Shown here: positions 9,174 through 19,600 of the stretch, in pieces | Layout of the letters: each line of letters begins with the position of its first letter | Position numbering within the stretch: the first letter of the stretch is position 1 | NCBI RefSeq assembly: GCF_902498195.1 | Contig: NZ_CABVIY010000001.1 | Coordinates: 248,001-312,000, forward strand | DNA from: Pseudomonas fluorescens | GTDB taxonomy: Bacteria > Pseudomonadota > Gammaproteobacteria > Pseudomonadales > Pseudomonadaceae | Length of the DNA: 64,000 bases | Direction: 5' to 3' | Made by a program: the position numbers and the translations under genes | Notes under the pieces: generated by a model | Told to the model about the DNA's origin: nothing | Databases searched by the model: none | Seen by the model: only the letters and a program-made list of their open reading frames with translations

Positions 9174-10103
9174 CTACACCTTCTCCAGCTTCTTCTCATG
9201 CGCCGTCACTTGCTGGCACAACTCGATCATCTGCTCGCGCATCCAGCGGTTGGCCGGGTCCTGGTCGGTGCTTTCGTGCCAGTAGAGGTGGGTTTCCACC
9301 GGTGGCACATCGTTGACCGGCAGGCTGAAGGCGTGCAGATCGTTTCGGCGGGCGAAGCGTTCCGGCACGGTCATCACCATGTCGGTCTGTTGCAGCACTT
9401 GCGAAGCCATCAGGTAATGCTGGGAGCGCAGGGCGATCTTGCGCTGGATGCCCATCTTGCCCAGGGCCAGGTCGACATGGCCCAGGCCGCTGCGACGGCT
9501 GGAAATATGGATGTGCGTCAGGCCGAGGTAATCATCAAGGGTGAATTTTTCTTTCGCCGCCAGCGGGTGCCCCTTGCGCATCGCACACACGTAGCGATCT
9601 TCCATCAACTTGACGTGGCGTACCTGCGGGTCGGTGTTGAGCGGCGCATCCACGGCGAAGTCGAGGCGACCGGCCGCCAGTTCCTTGGTGGTCTCGCGGC
9701 GCTTGGACAGGAAACTCTCGATGATCACCGTCGGCGCGAGGCGACGCAGGCGCTGGAACAGCGGCGGCAGGATCACGGCTTCGGTGAGGTCGGTCATGCT
9801 GATGCGATAGGTCTTGACCGCCTGCAGCGGGTTGAAAATGCGGCTTTCCTGCACCGATACCCGCAGCAGCGAGAGGGCGTTGCGCACCGGGCCGATGATG
9901 TTCTGTGCCATCGGCGTGGGCACCATGCCTTGGGCCGTGCGCACGAACAATGGATCGTTGAAGGTCTCGCGCAGGCGGGCCAGGGCGTTCGACACCGCTG
10001 GCTGAGTGATGCCGACAATCTGCCCGGCACGGGTCAGGTTGGCTTCCGTGTAGATCGCGTCGAAGACGATGAAAAGGTTGAGGTCGACCTTGCTCAGATT
10101 CAT
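9174..10103 (-). CDS. LysR-family transcriptional regulator
   Basis: A 309-residue LysR-type protein. The N-terminal helix-turn-helix (about residues 6-65) is DLNLFIVFDAIYTEANLTRA followed by GITQPAVSNALARLRETFND. The effector domain (about 90-300) includes the FVRTAQGMVPTPMA hinge and VIIESFLSKRRETTKELAAG, resembling the NodD/LeuO-like branch. It is divergent from an acyl-CoA dehydrogenase across a 164-bp gap, so it probably controls that gene and itself. Effector and regulon are unknown. Confidence 0.9.
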   Translation of the reverse strand: MNLSKVDLNLFIVFDAIYTEANLTRAGQIVGITQPAVSNALARLRETFNDPLFVRTAQGMVPTPMAQNIIGPVRNALSLLRVSVQESRIFNPLQAVKTYRISMTDLTEAVILPPLFQRLRRLAPTVIIESFLSKRRETTKELAAGRLDFAVDAPLNTDPQVRHVKLMEDRYVCAMRKGHPLAAKEKFTLDDYLGLTHIHISSRRSGLGHVDLALGKMGIQRKIALRSQHYLMASQVLQQTDMVMTVPERFARRNDLHAFSLPVNDVPPVETHLYWHESTDQDPANRWMREQMIELCQQVTAHEKKLEKV

Positions 10104-10151
10104 ATACGCGGCTCTCTTATTGTGTGGACGGGTAGCCGTGGCTATCAGTCG

Positions 10152-10167
10152 ATCATATATCGGTGAT
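10152..10167. promoter_or_regulatory. Possible LysR-type binding site
   Basis: ATCA-N8-TGAT forms an imperfect dyad (ATCATATATCGGTGAT) in the gap between the divergent LysR and dehydrogenase genes. It is AT-rich against the local background. No experimental motif for this regulator is known to me. Confidence 0.35.
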
Positions 10168-10267
10168 GAATGTTAATACACGCCGAGAATAGGCTAGGTA
10201 AATTTTCATGGCTGTTCTAGCATCGATTGCATGACCTAAACAACCTCCCTCAAGAAGGTAGCTGCTC

Positions 10268-11497
10268 ATGGATTTCGCTTATTCGCCCAAGGTTCAGGAA
10301 CTGCGTGAGCGCGTGACCGCGTTCATGGACACCTACGTTTATCCCGCTGAAGCCGTGTTCGAGCGTCAGGTTGCCGAGGGCGACCGCTGGCAGCCGACGG
10401 CGATCATGGAAGAACTCAAACTCAAGGCAAAGGCCGAGGGCCTGTGGAATTTGTTTCTGCCTGAGTCGGAACTGGGTGCCGGCCTGACCAACCTCGAATA
10501 CGCGCCGCTGGCGGAAATCATGGGCCGCTCGCTGCTCGGTCCGGAGCCGTTCAACTGCTCGGCGCCGGACACCGGCAACATGGAAGTGCTGGTGCGCTAC
10601 GCCAACGAAGAACAGAAACAGCGCTGGCTCGAACCGCTGCTGCGCGGCGAGATCCGCTCGGCGTTCGCCATGACCGAACCCGACGTTGCCTCCTCCGATG
10701 CCACCAACATGGCGGCCCGCGCGGTGCGCGATGGCGATGAGTGGGTGATCAATGGCAAGAAGTGGTGGACTTCCGGCGCCTGCGACCCGCGCTGCAAGAT
10801 CCTGATCTTCATGGGCCTGAGCAACCCTGATGCGCCGCGTCACGCCCAGCATTCGATGATTCTGGTGCCGGTCGATACCCCTGGCGTGAAGATCCTGCGT
10901 CCGCTACCGGTGTTCGGCTATGACGATGCCCCCCATGGTCACGCCGAAGTGCTGTTCGACAACGTGCGGGTGCCGTACGAAAACGTCCTGCTGGGCGAAG
11001 GACGCGGCTTCGAGATTGCCCAGGGTCGCCTTGGCCCTGGCCGGATTCACCACTGCATGCGCTCGATCGGCATGGCGGAGCGCGCGCTGGAACTGATGTG
11101 TAAACGCTCGGTGAACCGCACGGCGTTCGGCAAACCCCTGGCGCGCCTGGGCGGCAACATCGACAAGATCGCCGACTCGCGGATGGAAATCGACATGGCG
11201 CGCCTGCTGACGTTGAAAGCGGCCTACATGATGGACACCGTCGGTAACAAGGTGGCGAAGAGCGAAATCGCGCAAATCAAGGTGGTGGCGCCGAACGTGG
11301 CCTTGCGGGTGATCGACCGGGCGATCCAGATTCATGGCGGGGCAGGGGTGTCGAACGATTTCCCGCTGGCGTACATGTATGCGATGCAGCGCACCCTGCG
11401 CCTGGCCGACGGCCCGGATGAAGTGCACCGCGCGGCGATCGGCAAGTTCGAGATCGGCAAGTACGTGCCCAAAGAGATGTTGCGTAGCGGCCAGTAA
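10268..11497 (+). CDS. Acyl-CoA dehydrogenase (ACAD10/11-like)
   Basis: A flavin acyl-CoA dehydrogenase of 409 residues, slightly longer than liuA. It starts [20 protein letters not shown] after a good AAGAAGG ribosome site. FAD and substrate contacts include [14 protein letters not shown] (about 135-148), [12 protein letters not shown], and the C-terminal [15 protein letters not shown] and [16 protein letters not shown]. These replace the GAGTSEI ending of short-chain enzymes and are typical of the ACAD10/11-like group. Substrate chain length is not readable from sequence. The divergent LysR gene is its likely regulator. Confidence 0.9.
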   Translation: MDFAYSPKVQELRERVTAFMDTYVYPAEAVFERQVAEGDRWQPTAIMEELKLKAKAEGLWNLFLPESELGAGLTNLEYAPLAEIMGRSLLGPEPFNCSAPDTGNMEVLVRYANEEQKQRWLEPLLRGEIRSAFAMTEPDVASSDATNMAARAVRDGDEWVINGKKWWTSGACDPRCKILIFMGLSNPDAPRHAQHSMILVPVDTPGVKILRPLPVFGYDDAPHGHAEVLFDNVRVPYENVLLGEGRGFEIAQGRLGPGRIHHCMRSIGMAERALELMCKRSVNRTAFGKPLARLGGNIDKIADSRMEIDMARLLTLKAAYMMDTVGNKVAKSEIAQIKVVAPNVALRVIDRAIQIHGGAGVSNDFPLAYMYAMQRTLRLADGPDEVHRAAIGKFEIGKYVPKEMLRSGQ

Positions 11498-11513
11498 GTT
11501 CGAGTCGCCTGCC

Positions 11514-11578
11514 ATTCGCGAGCAAGCCCGCTCCCACAGGATTTACGCTAGCCCTGTGGGAGCGGGCTTGCTCGCGAA
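11514..11578. repeat. REP pair 6
   Basis: A class B inverted pair with a short (about 19-base) centre, 65 bases. It separates convergent genes and could act as a bidirectional transcript stop. Confidence 0.92.
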
Positions 11579-11611
11579 GACGTCAGGCCCATCACCACAG
11601 AAACATCAGAT

Positions 11612-12946
11612 TCAATACACCCAAACCTCAACCCGCCGATTCTTGATCCGCCCCTCATCCGCGCTGTTGGCCGCCACCGGCATTTGCGCGCCGAAGCCGC
11701 GAATCTCGCGCAACACCACGCCGCTTTTCACCAGCTCCCGTCGCACGGCCATGGCCCGCAGTTTCGACAAGAGGTCGGCCCGCGCCAGGTCGCTCTTGGC
11801 ATCGCCGAATCCCACCAGCGTCACCTGCCGGTCGGCTTTGTCATGCTGCTTTATATAGTCGAGCACCCGCGACAGGTCCTGCCGGGCCTTGTTGTCGAGG
11901 CTGGCGCTGCCTTCCTCGAAACGGAAGTTCACCGTCAGCCGCTGGGCGTGACGGCTCAGTCCCTGGTAACCCTCGGGCATCAGCGCATTCGGGACGACGG
12001 CCATGGCCTGCACGGTCTGGGCGATAAAACCGTTGGCGGCCACGATCGCCTGACCCTGGCTGCTTTGCGCGAACGTCACCAGCGCCTCGGCCCAGGGGTT
12101 TTTCCCGTTCGGCGGCAAGTAAAGAAACAATCGGCGGGACAGCGGATAGTCTTCGGTGGCGATCAGGCTGCGCTGCGGCAACATGGCCTGGGATTGGCCG
12201 TCGACGATCGCCACGGCTTTGGCCTGGCGCACGTAGGGCAGGCCGATGAAACCGATGCCTTGCGGGTCGAGGCTGATCGCGTCGGACAATTGCTCGCTGG
12301 ATTCGAAACGTTTCGCGGCGCTGCCCAGGGTTTTCCCGCGACCGCTGAGCACCAGTTCCTTGAACGTATCGTAGGTGCCGGACTGATCGTCCCGCGCATA
12401 CAGATGTATCGGCCCGCCGCTGGCACCGACGTCTTCCCAGGTGTTGGCGTCGCCACTGAAAATGCGCGCCAGTTGCTCGGTGTCGAGCTGGTTCAGTGGA
12501 TTGTCCGGATGAACAATGATCGCCAGGCCGTCGATGGCGATGACCTGTTCGGCGCCGGGGCTTTTCAGGTCGCCCAGCGCCTGGAGGTCCGCCACCTCGC
12601 GATCCTTGATTGGGCGCGAAGAAGCGGCGAGATCGGCGCGGCCGGTCTTCAGTGCACTGAAACCGGTGCTGGAACCGTGGGCCGCCAGTTCCACCTCGAC
12701 CCGGCGTCCCTGGACGGTTTCACCGACGATGCGCAATTCATTGGCCGTGTCCGGGGTCTCGCGGTGTACGTTGACCAGGCCCTGCTGGCGCAGCAAGCCT
12801 TCGACCAGCGCCGGGCCCAATGCCGCGCCGATGGTATTGGAACCCTGGATGCGCAGCACCGGGCCCCGTTCGGGCAGGGGCAGGCTGCTGGCTAGAACCG
12901 TGAGCGGCAACCAGAGCATCAACAGGAACAACCCGCGCAGCGTCAT
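11612..12946 (-). CDS. Periplasmic phosphate-binding-like protein fused to an OmpA-type peptidoglycan-binding domain
   Basis: A 444-residue exported protein with a cleavable signal peptide (about 1-19, ending VLASS). The N-terminal part (about 30-300) is a PstS-like solute-binding domain. Its oxyanion-binding loops are RIQGSNTIG, HGSSTGFSAL and RDDQSGTYDTF. The C-terminal part (about 335-444) is an OmpA/MotB-like domain with NFRFEEGSASLD and the diagnostic GRIKNRRVEVWVY end. The fusion suggests a phosphate-binding or phosphate-sensing protein anchored to peptidoglycan rather than a free transporter subunit. No pst permease genes are nearby. A signalling or scavenging role is inference. Confidence 0.88.
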   Translation of the reverse strand: MTLRGLFLLMLWLPLTVLASSLPLPERGPVLRIQGSNTIGAALGPALVEGLLRQQGLVNVHRETPDTANELRIVGETVQGRRVEVELAAHGSSTGFSALKTGRADLAASSRPIKDREVADLQALGDLKSPGAEQVIAIDGLAIIVHPDNPLNQLDTEQLARIFSGDANTWEDVGASGGPIHLYARDDQSGTYDTFKELVLSGRGKTLGSAAKRFESSEQLSDAISLDPQGIGFIGLPYVRQAKAVAIVDGQSQAMLPQRSLIATEDYPLSRRLFLYLPPNGKNPWAEALVTFAQSSQGQAIVAANGFIAQTVQAMAVVPNALMPEGYQGLSRHAQRLTVNFRFEEGSASLDNKARQDLSRVLDYIKQHDKADRQVTLVGFGDAKSDLARADLLSKLRAMAVRRELVKSGVVLREIRGFGAQMPVAANSADEGRIKNRRVEVWVY

Positions 12947-13016
12947 GCCGGCACCTTACATAGCGAAAGAGGTGTCGGGAGATTAAGTCAGTAAGGTTTC
13001 CGAAATATGACAGATC

Positions 13017-13072
13017 AAAGGATCGCAACCTGCGGCAGCTCCTGTAGGAGCTGCCGCAGGCTGCGATCTTTT
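13017..13072. repeat. Second palindromic repeat family, copy a
   Basis: GATCGCAACCTGCGGCAGCT is followed directly by its near-complete inverse, a hairpin of about 24 bp ending in TTTT. It belongs to a different family from the REP pairs (shared core GTAGGAGCTGCCG..GGCTGCGATC). It lies four bases after the xthA stop and probably also terminates xthA. Confidence 0.85.
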
Positions 13073-13076
13073 ACTT

Positions 13077-13889
13077 TCAGCTCAATTCAAGCCAGATCGG
13101 CGCATGATCCGAGGGCTTTTCCATGCCGCGCAGTTCGTAGTCCACGCCCGCATCCTTGACCCGTGGCAGCAAGCCGTGGGACGCCAGGATCAAGTCGATC
13201 CGCAGGCCACGCTTGGGCTCGTCTTCGAACCCGCGGCTGCGGTAGTCGAACCAGCTGAAGCGATCGGCCACGTCCGGGTTGAGGTGGCGGAAGCTGTCCA
13301 CCAGGCCCCAGTTTTTCAATCGGGCCATCCATTCGCGCTCTTCCGGCAGGAAGCTGCACTTGCCGGTTTTCAGCCAGCGTTTCATGTTGTCCGGGCCGAT
13401 ACCGATGTCGCAATCTTCCGGGGAAATGTTCACGTCGCCCATGACCACCAGCGGCTGGTCGTTCTTGAACTGGCTTTCCAGCAGTTGCTGCAAGTCGCTG
13501 TAGAAGCGTTCCTTGGCCGGGAATTTGGTGGGGTGGTCGCGGCTTTCGCCTTGTGGAAAGTAGCCGTTCATGATGGTCACCGGCACGCCATTGGCATCGG
13601 CGAAGGTGCCCCAGATGAAGCGTCGTTGCGCGTCTTCTTCATCGGTGGCGAAGCCCTTGTGCAAGGCAAGCGGTTCCTGGCGCGAGAGCAGGGCAACGCC
13701 GTAATGGCCCTTTTGCCCATGGAAATACACGTGGTAGCCCAGGGCCCTGACTTCATCGAGTGGGAATTGGTCGTCGTGGACTTTGGTTTCCTGCAGGCCG
13801 ATCACATCGGGCTGGTGCTTTTCGATCAGCGCCGCCAGCTGATGGGGACGGGCGCGCAGCCCGTTGATGTTGAAGGAGACAATCTTCAT
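13077..13889 (-). CDS. xthA: Exodeoxyribonuclease III
   Basis: An AP endonuclease and 3'-5' exonuclease of base-excision repair, 270 residues. The start [18 protein letters not shown] at 13889 matches the family and was chosen over an upstream ATG giving 13 extra residues. Catalytic motifs of the exonuclease III/endonuclease-phosphatase fold are LQETKV (metal Glu, about 34), [13 protein letters not shown] (about 150), and the terminal [11 protein letters not shown]is-Asp pair. It is monocistronic. Confidence 0.95.
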   Translation of the reverse strand: MKIVSFNINGLRARPHQLAALIEKHQPDVIGLQETKVHDDQFPLDEVRALGYHVYFHGQKGHYGVALLSRQEPLALHKGFATDEEDAQRRFIWGTFADANGVPVTIMNGYFPQGESRDHPTKFPAKERFYSDLQQLLESQFKNDQPLVVMGDVNISPEDCDIGIGPDNMKRWLKTGKCSFLPEEREWMARLKNWGLVDSFRHLNPDVADRFSWFDYRSRGFEDEPKRGLRIDLILASHGLLPRVKDAGVDYELRGMEKPSDHAPIWLELS

Positions 13890-13992
13890 GGTCGGCAGTC
13901 CTGGCAAAAGGGCGATGCTAGCTGACATGCGGGGTTGGGGCCAGTGTCGGGATGGGGTCTTCAGTCAGATCTTTATTGACTGTTCCGGCCTC

Positions 13993-14064
13993 TTCGCGAG
14001 CAAGCCCGCTCCCACAGGGTTCGAGTCTGGTCTATACCTTTGTGGGAGCGGGCTTGCTCGCGAA
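13993..14064. repeat. REP pair 7
   Basis: A class B inverted pair, 72 bases, in the gap between the divergent xthA and GNAT genes. Confidence 0.92.
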
Positions 14065-14180
14065 GGCGCCGCCCGATCCACGCTGATTTCAGATCACAAC
14101 GGAACTGTGCAGGCACCGCCAGGCTCGTACCCATAAGAAAGAGCGCAGCCACCCGAGCCGCGCCGGGGAGATCAACCGTC

Positions 14181-14831
14181 ATGCCCGAAACCTCCACCGC
14201 CATCGCCGATATCCACATGCTCGACAGCGGCTATTCCCGCGAAGCGCGTTCCCTGCTGTACCAGGCCTACCGGCACGAGCCGACATTCGGCTACCTGTTC
14301 GAGTCGGAGCGCCCAGGCTATGAACAGCGCGTGCGCGCCACGGTGCGGGAACTGGTCAAGCAACACTTCCTGCAGGACTTGCCGGCCATTGGCCTGCTGG
14401 TCAACGACCGCTTGATCGGCATCGCCCTGATCGCGCCGCCGCAACGGCGGCTGGGCATCACCGAAAGTTGGGCCTGGCGCTTGCGGATGGTGCTCAGCAC
14501 CGGTTTTCGCTGCACCCGCCGCTACCTTGAGTATCACGATGCGGTCGCGGCGTGCGTGCCGTCGGATTCGGTGCATGTCCTGCCGTTGCTGGGGGTCCAT
14601 CCGCAATTCCAGGGCAAACACTTTGGCGAGCAGCTGCTGCAAGCGGTGCATAACTGGTGCGCGGTGGATGAACACTCTCAGGGGGTAATTCTCGACACCG
14701 GCAATCCGCGCTACCTGGAGTTTTACAAGCGTCAGGGCTATGAGGAAATTGGAGAGGTGGCCGTAGGACCGATCCGCGAGCACGTATTTTTCCACCCCAA
14801 CCCTCAAGTCGTGCAGAGCGCCACGGCATAA
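14181..14831 (+). CDS. GNAT-family N-acetyltransferase
   Basis: A 216-residue acetyltransferase-like protein. The acetyl-CoA-binding motif A is LPLLGVHPQFQGKHFGEQLL (about 137-156), and the C-terminal motif B contains ILDTGNPRYLEFYKRQGYEEIG. The ATG at 14181 (MPETSTAIADIHML) follows GGGGAG. The frame is open further upstream but there it translates the REP element, so the extension was rejected. Acceptor substrate is unknown. Confidence 0.85.
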   Translation: MPETSTAIADIHMLDSGYSREARSLLYQAYRHEPTFGYLFESERPGYEQRVRATVRELVKQHFLQDLPAIGLLVNDRLIGIALIAPPQRRLGITESWAWRLRMVLSTGFRCTRRYLEYHDAVAACVPSDSVHVLPLLGVHPQFQGKHFGEQLLQAVHNWCAVDEHSQGVILDTGNPRYLEFYKRQGYEEIGEVAVGPIREHVFFHPNPQVVQSATA

Positions 14832-14910
14832 GAGCGAGAACTTCTCGGCCGCGCCAGGCTCTATCACGCTCCCATGTTGATCAACCATGCACGTGATAGC
14901 ATCCGCGCCT

Positions 14911-16638
14911 ATGAAGTTTCCAGGAAGAATTACCAGTGGCGTGCTCATGCTGATCAGCAGCTGCGCGGCACTGGCCCAAAGTGAATTGGATGTGCGGATC
15001 AAACCGTCCAACGATGCACTGAAAGCCAATATAGAGGGCTATATCGGCAGTCTCGGCGATCGTGACGAAGAGGCCTTGCTGCGCTTCAGTCGGGGTGCCG
15101 AAGAGCAGGCGCGCAAGGCCGCCCAGGCCCTGGGTTATTACCAGCCGCAGATCGACAGCAAGGTGACGGGAGGCAAGACCCCGCACCTGATCCTCGACAT
15201 CGACCCCGGCGAGCCGGTGCATTTGCGCAACGTCACTATCCGTGTCGATGGCCCGGCGGCCTCCCTCAAATCCTTTCGTGTGCCCAAGAGCCATGCCTTG
15301 CAAACCGGTGCGGTGCTCAACCATGGCCAATACGATGACGCCAAGCGGCTGATCCAGAACCAGGCCTCGCGCTACGGCTTTTTCAGCGGCCATTTCACCC
15401 GCTCGAAGCTGTCGGTCGACCCCCGGGCCGGCGTGGCCGATATCGAGTTGATCTATGACAGCGGCCCGCGTTACTCGCTGGGCAAGATCAGTTTCGAAGG
15501 CGATACCCCGTTCGACGAAGACCTGCTGCAACGCATGGTGCCGTTCAAGGAAGGTACGCCGTATGACTCGGAGCTGATCGCCGAACTCAGCCAGGCGATG
15601 CAGTCGAGCGGGTATTTCGAAAGCGTGCGGGTCGATGCCGCGCCGACAGCCTCGAAAAACAATGTGATCCCCGTCGACGTCAAGCTTGAAACCCGCAAGC
15701 CGCGCACCATGGGGCTGGGCCTTGGGTACTCCACCGACGTCGGTCCGCGGATCAAGGCCAACTGGACCCGGCACTGGGTCAATCCGCAGGGGCATAGCTA
15801 TGGCTGGGAGACCGAAGTCTCTGCGCCACGGCAAAACGTCGGGGTGTTCTACGACATCCCGCTGGACCCGCCGCTGACCGACAAACTGCGTTTCGCCGGC
15901 GGCTATCAGAACGAGGAAATCGCCGACAAGGACAGCCTCAGCAAACTGCTGACGGTGGGGCCGGAATGGCACAGCAAGTTGCCCAGCGGCTGGCAGCGGG
16001 TGGTGTCGCTGAAGTGGCAACGCGAGGAATATCGGCTGGGCGACGACTCCGGGCTCAGTACGTTGTTGATGCCCGGCGTGAGCTATACGTACCTCAAGAG
16101 TGACAATCGCATCGATCCACACAACGGCTATCGCCTGGCATTTGAAACCCGCGTGGCCAAGGAAGGCTTGGGTTCGGACAACAACTTGCTGTACGGCACG
16201 GCACTGGTCAAAGGCTTGACCACGGTCTTCGACAAGCACCGCTTCCTCGGTCGGGTGCAGGTCGGCGGCAGTGCCACCAACGGCTATACGTCGGTGCCGC
16301 CGTCGCTGCGGTTTTTCGCCGGTGGCGACCAGAGCGTGCGCGGTTACGATTATCAGAGCCTGTCCCCGGAAAACAACCAGGGCGACCGCATCGGCGGCCG
16401 GTACATGGTCGCGGGCAGCGTCGAATATCAATATTCGGTCGCCGAGAAATGGCGGGTCGCCACGTTCGTCGACCAGGGCAATGCCTTCAATACCCTCGAA
16501 CTGCCGAGCCTCAAGACCGGCGTCGGTATCGGCGTGCGCTGGGTCTCGCCGGTCGGGCCGATTCGCCTCGACCTGGCCCATGCGCTGGACGACGATGGCG
16601 GCATCCGATTGCACTTTTCCATGGGGCCTGAGCTGTGA
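14911..16638 (+). CDS. tamA: Outer-membrane translocation and assembly protein TamA
   Basis: An Omp85-family outer-membrane protein of 575 residues that, with TamB, supports assembly of autotransporters and other outer-membrane components. A signal peptide (about 1-23, ending AALAQS) is followed by three POTRA-like domains (about 25-265), including the DSGPRYSLGKISFEGDTPFD repeat start. A C-terminal 16-stranded barrel carries the conserved RFFAGGDQSVRGYDYQSLSP loop (the RGY/F tip of Omp85 proteins). The protein ends in the barrel strand IRLHFSMGPEL. An upstream ATG at 14887 is possible, but the 14911 start gives the better signal peptide. The stop overlaps the tamB start by 4 bases. Confidence 0.93.
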   Translation: MKFPGRITSGVLMLISSCAALAQSELDVRIKPSNDALKANIEGYIGSLGDRDEEALLRFSRGAEEQARKAAQALGYYQPQIDSKVTGGKTPHLILDIDPGEPVHLRNVTIRVDGPAASLKSFRVPKSHALQTGAVLNHGQYDDAKRLIQNQASRYGFFSGHFTRSKLSVDPRAGVADIELIYDSGPRYSLGKISFEGDTPFDEDLLQRMVPFKEGTPYDSELIAELSQAMQSSGYFESVRVDAAPTASKNNVIPVDVKLETRKPRTMGLGLGYSTDVGPRIKANWTRHWVNPQGHSYGWETEVSAPRQNVGVFYDIPLDPPLTDKLRFAGGYQNEEIADKDSLSKLLTVGPEWHSKLPSGWQRVVSLKWQREEYRLGDDSGLSTLLMPGVSYTYLKSDNRIDPHNGYRLAFETRVAKEGLGSDNNLLYGTALVKGLTTVFDKHRFLGRVQVGGSATNGYTSVPPSLRFFAGGDQSVRGYDYQSLSPENNQGDRIGGRYMVAGSVEYQYSVAEKWRVATFVDQGNAFNTLELPSLKTGVGIGVRWVSPVGPIRLDLAHALDDDGGIRLHFSMGPEL

Positions 16639-19600
16639 AGCCTGTTTTTGTAAAGCGTGGCCTGGCAATCACGCTGCTGGCGATTCTGACGCTGGTGATG
16701 CTGCTGGTTCTGACGCTGGCCACGGTGCTGGGGACGGCGACGGGCAGTCGCTGGGCGCTGGGATTCGTCCCGGGTCTGAGCCTGGACAATTTCCAGGGAC
16801 GCTTGGGCGGGCAGTGGAGTGCCGACCATGTGCTGTGGCAGCAGGACAGCAGCCGGGTCGAGCTGGACCAGGTGATTTTCGCCTGGTCGCCGTTGTGCCT
16901 GACGCGCATGACGCTGTGCATCGATCAATTGCAGGCCGACCGGGTCAGCCTGCAATTTGCGCCGGGTGTCGAAGAAGACAGCAGCGCACCGATCAGCCTT
17001 CCGGATGTGCGGCTGCCCGTGGCCCTCGAACTGGGCGATGTCAAGGTCGGCAGCCTGCTGTTCAACGGCAGCGAACAGCTCAAGGGCCTGCAACTGGCGG
17101 CGCACTGGACGGCCAACGGCTTGCAGATCGACTCGGTGAGCCTGCAACGCGACGAGCTGAGCCTGAACCTGTCCGGCCTGCTGCAACCCACCGGCCACTG
17201 GCCGCTCAAGGCTCAAGGCAAACTCACGCTGCCTGCGCCAGGCACCGAACCGTGGGCGCTGGCTTTGAAGGTCGATGGCGACCTGCTGAAAACCCTGAAC
17301 CTGACCGCCGACAGCAGCGGATACCTGAACGGGCAACTGACCGGCGAGCTGCAACCGCTGGTGGAAAACCTGCCGGCCAAGGTGCGTATCACCGCTGACG
17401 GCTTCAAGCCCGGCGCCGATCTGCCGGACACCCTGCAACTCAATCAGCTGGAACTTACGGGCGCTGGCGATCTTAAAAACGGTTACCAGTTGAACGCCAA
17501 GGCGACGCTGCCCGCCGAACAGGGCCCGGTCGCGCTGGCGCTACAAGGCAAGGTCGACGCCAGCGGCGCGCAGATCGCCGCGCTGGACCTGACGGCCAAC
17601 GACAAGCAAAGCCTCAAGCTGACGGGGCAACTGGACTGGAGCAAAGGCTTGAATGCCGAGGCCACAGTCGATTGGCTGGATTTCCCCTGGCACCGCCTCT
17701 ATCCGCTGATCGACGAACCGGAAGTCGCCTTGCGCACCTTCAAGGGCGAAGTTTCCTACACCGACGGCAAGTACCTCGGCCACTTCGACGCTAAGGCGGA
17801 CGGCCCGGCCGGGGCGTTCAGCCTGAGCAGCCCGTTCGCCGGCGACCTGACGAAAATCTACCTGCAACAGATTCAACTGACTGCGGGGCAGGGTAAGGCC
17901 GAAGGGCACCTGAACCTGCAATTCGCCGACGGCATCGCCTGGGACACCGCGCTGGACCTGTCGGCGATCAACCCGGCGTACTGGGTCGCGGAGCTGCCGG
18001 GCACCCTCGCCGGACCGTTGCGCAGCAAAGGCGAAATGAAGAATGAGAAACTCAGCCTGACCGCCGACCTCGACCTCAAGGGCAAGTTGCGTGGCCAGCC
18101 GGCCGTCCTGCAAGCCAAGGCCGATGGTGGCGGCGAGCAATGGAACCTCAATGCCCTGCAAATCCGCCTGGGCGACAACAGCATCCATGGCAAGGGCAGC
18201 CTGCAACAGAAACTGGCCGGGCAGATCGACATCAAGTTGCCGCGACTGGCCCAGCTCTGGCCGCAATTACGCGGCCAGATCAATGGCCGGGTCGACGTCG
18301 CCGGCACGCTCAAGGCGCCCCAGGGCAAGCTCGGGCTGCAAGGTTCGCAACTGGCATTTGCTGATAATCGCCTGCAAAGCCTGAACCTGGATGCCACCCT
18401 CGACAGTGCGCAACGGGCGAAAATCGACCTCAAGGGCAGCGGCATCCAGACCGGTGACACCTCGCTCGGTACCTTGACCGCCAGCGGCCAGGGCGACATC
18501 AGGAACCAGAAACTGAGCCTCGACCTGCAAGGGCCGAAGCTGAAACTGGCTCTCGGGCTGGACGGCGCGCTGGACAAGGGCAACTGGCGCGGACGCCTGG
18601 CCAGTGGCGATATCCAGGCCGGTGGCCAGGACTGGCGGCTGCAAGGGCCGGCAAAATTGGAGCGGCTGGCGGATGGCAAAATCAACTTCGGCGCCCATTG
18701 CTGGATGTCCGGCACCGCCAGCCTGTGCGGTGAAGACCAGCGCCTGATGCCCGAACCGAAGCTGCGTTATCACCTCAAGCAATTCCCGATCGACAGCCTC
18801 GCCCAGTGGCTGCCGAAGGATTTTGCCTGGAAGGGCCGGCTCAATGCCGACGTGCAACTGGACGTACCGGCCAGCGGCCCGAACGGTCAGATCAGCATCG
18901 ATGCCAGCGGGGGCACGTTGCGGATCAAGGACAAAGACCAGTGGCTGGACTTCCCGTACCAGACCCTGAAACTCACCAGCACACTCACGCCCAAGCGTAT
19001 CGACACTGACCTGAATTTCGTCGGCGGCAAGCTCGGCGAGTTGATGGTGCAGGCGCAGATCAACCCGCTGGCCAAGGACAAACCCTTGAGCGGTTCATTC
19101 CGCTTGAATGGCCTGGATCTGTCGGTGGCGCGTCCGTTTGTGCCCATGGTCGAAAAGCTGACCGGGCGCTTGAACGGCAGCGGCACGATTGCAGGCACGC
19201 TGCTGGCACCGCAGGTCAACGGCAATTTGTTACTCAGCGACGGCGAGGTGTCCGGCCCTGAATTGCCGATGGAGATCGAAGCCTTGCGGCTTCAGGCAGT
19301 CATTGCCGGCGAAACTGTGCAACTCAGCGGCGGCTGGAAAAGTGGCAAGGCGGGCCAGGGCAGCCTTAACGGCAACATTGCCTGGGGCCAGGCGCTGGTG
19401 GTGGACCTGGCGCTCAAGGGCGCGCAGTTGCCGGTCACCGTCGAGCCTTACGCCAAGCTCGAAGTGGCGCCGGACCTGAAGATTTCGATCAAGGACGACA
19501 AGCTGGCGGTCGCCGGCAAAGTCCTGGTGCCCAAGGGCGACATCACCATTCGCGAGTTGCCGCCCTCGACGGTCAAGGTGTCCGATGACACGGTCATCGT

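Noticed and set aside
14040..14180. 47-residue N-terminal extension of the GNAT protein
   Set aside because: It translates the REP element and lacks a ribosome site; the ATG at 14181 has one.
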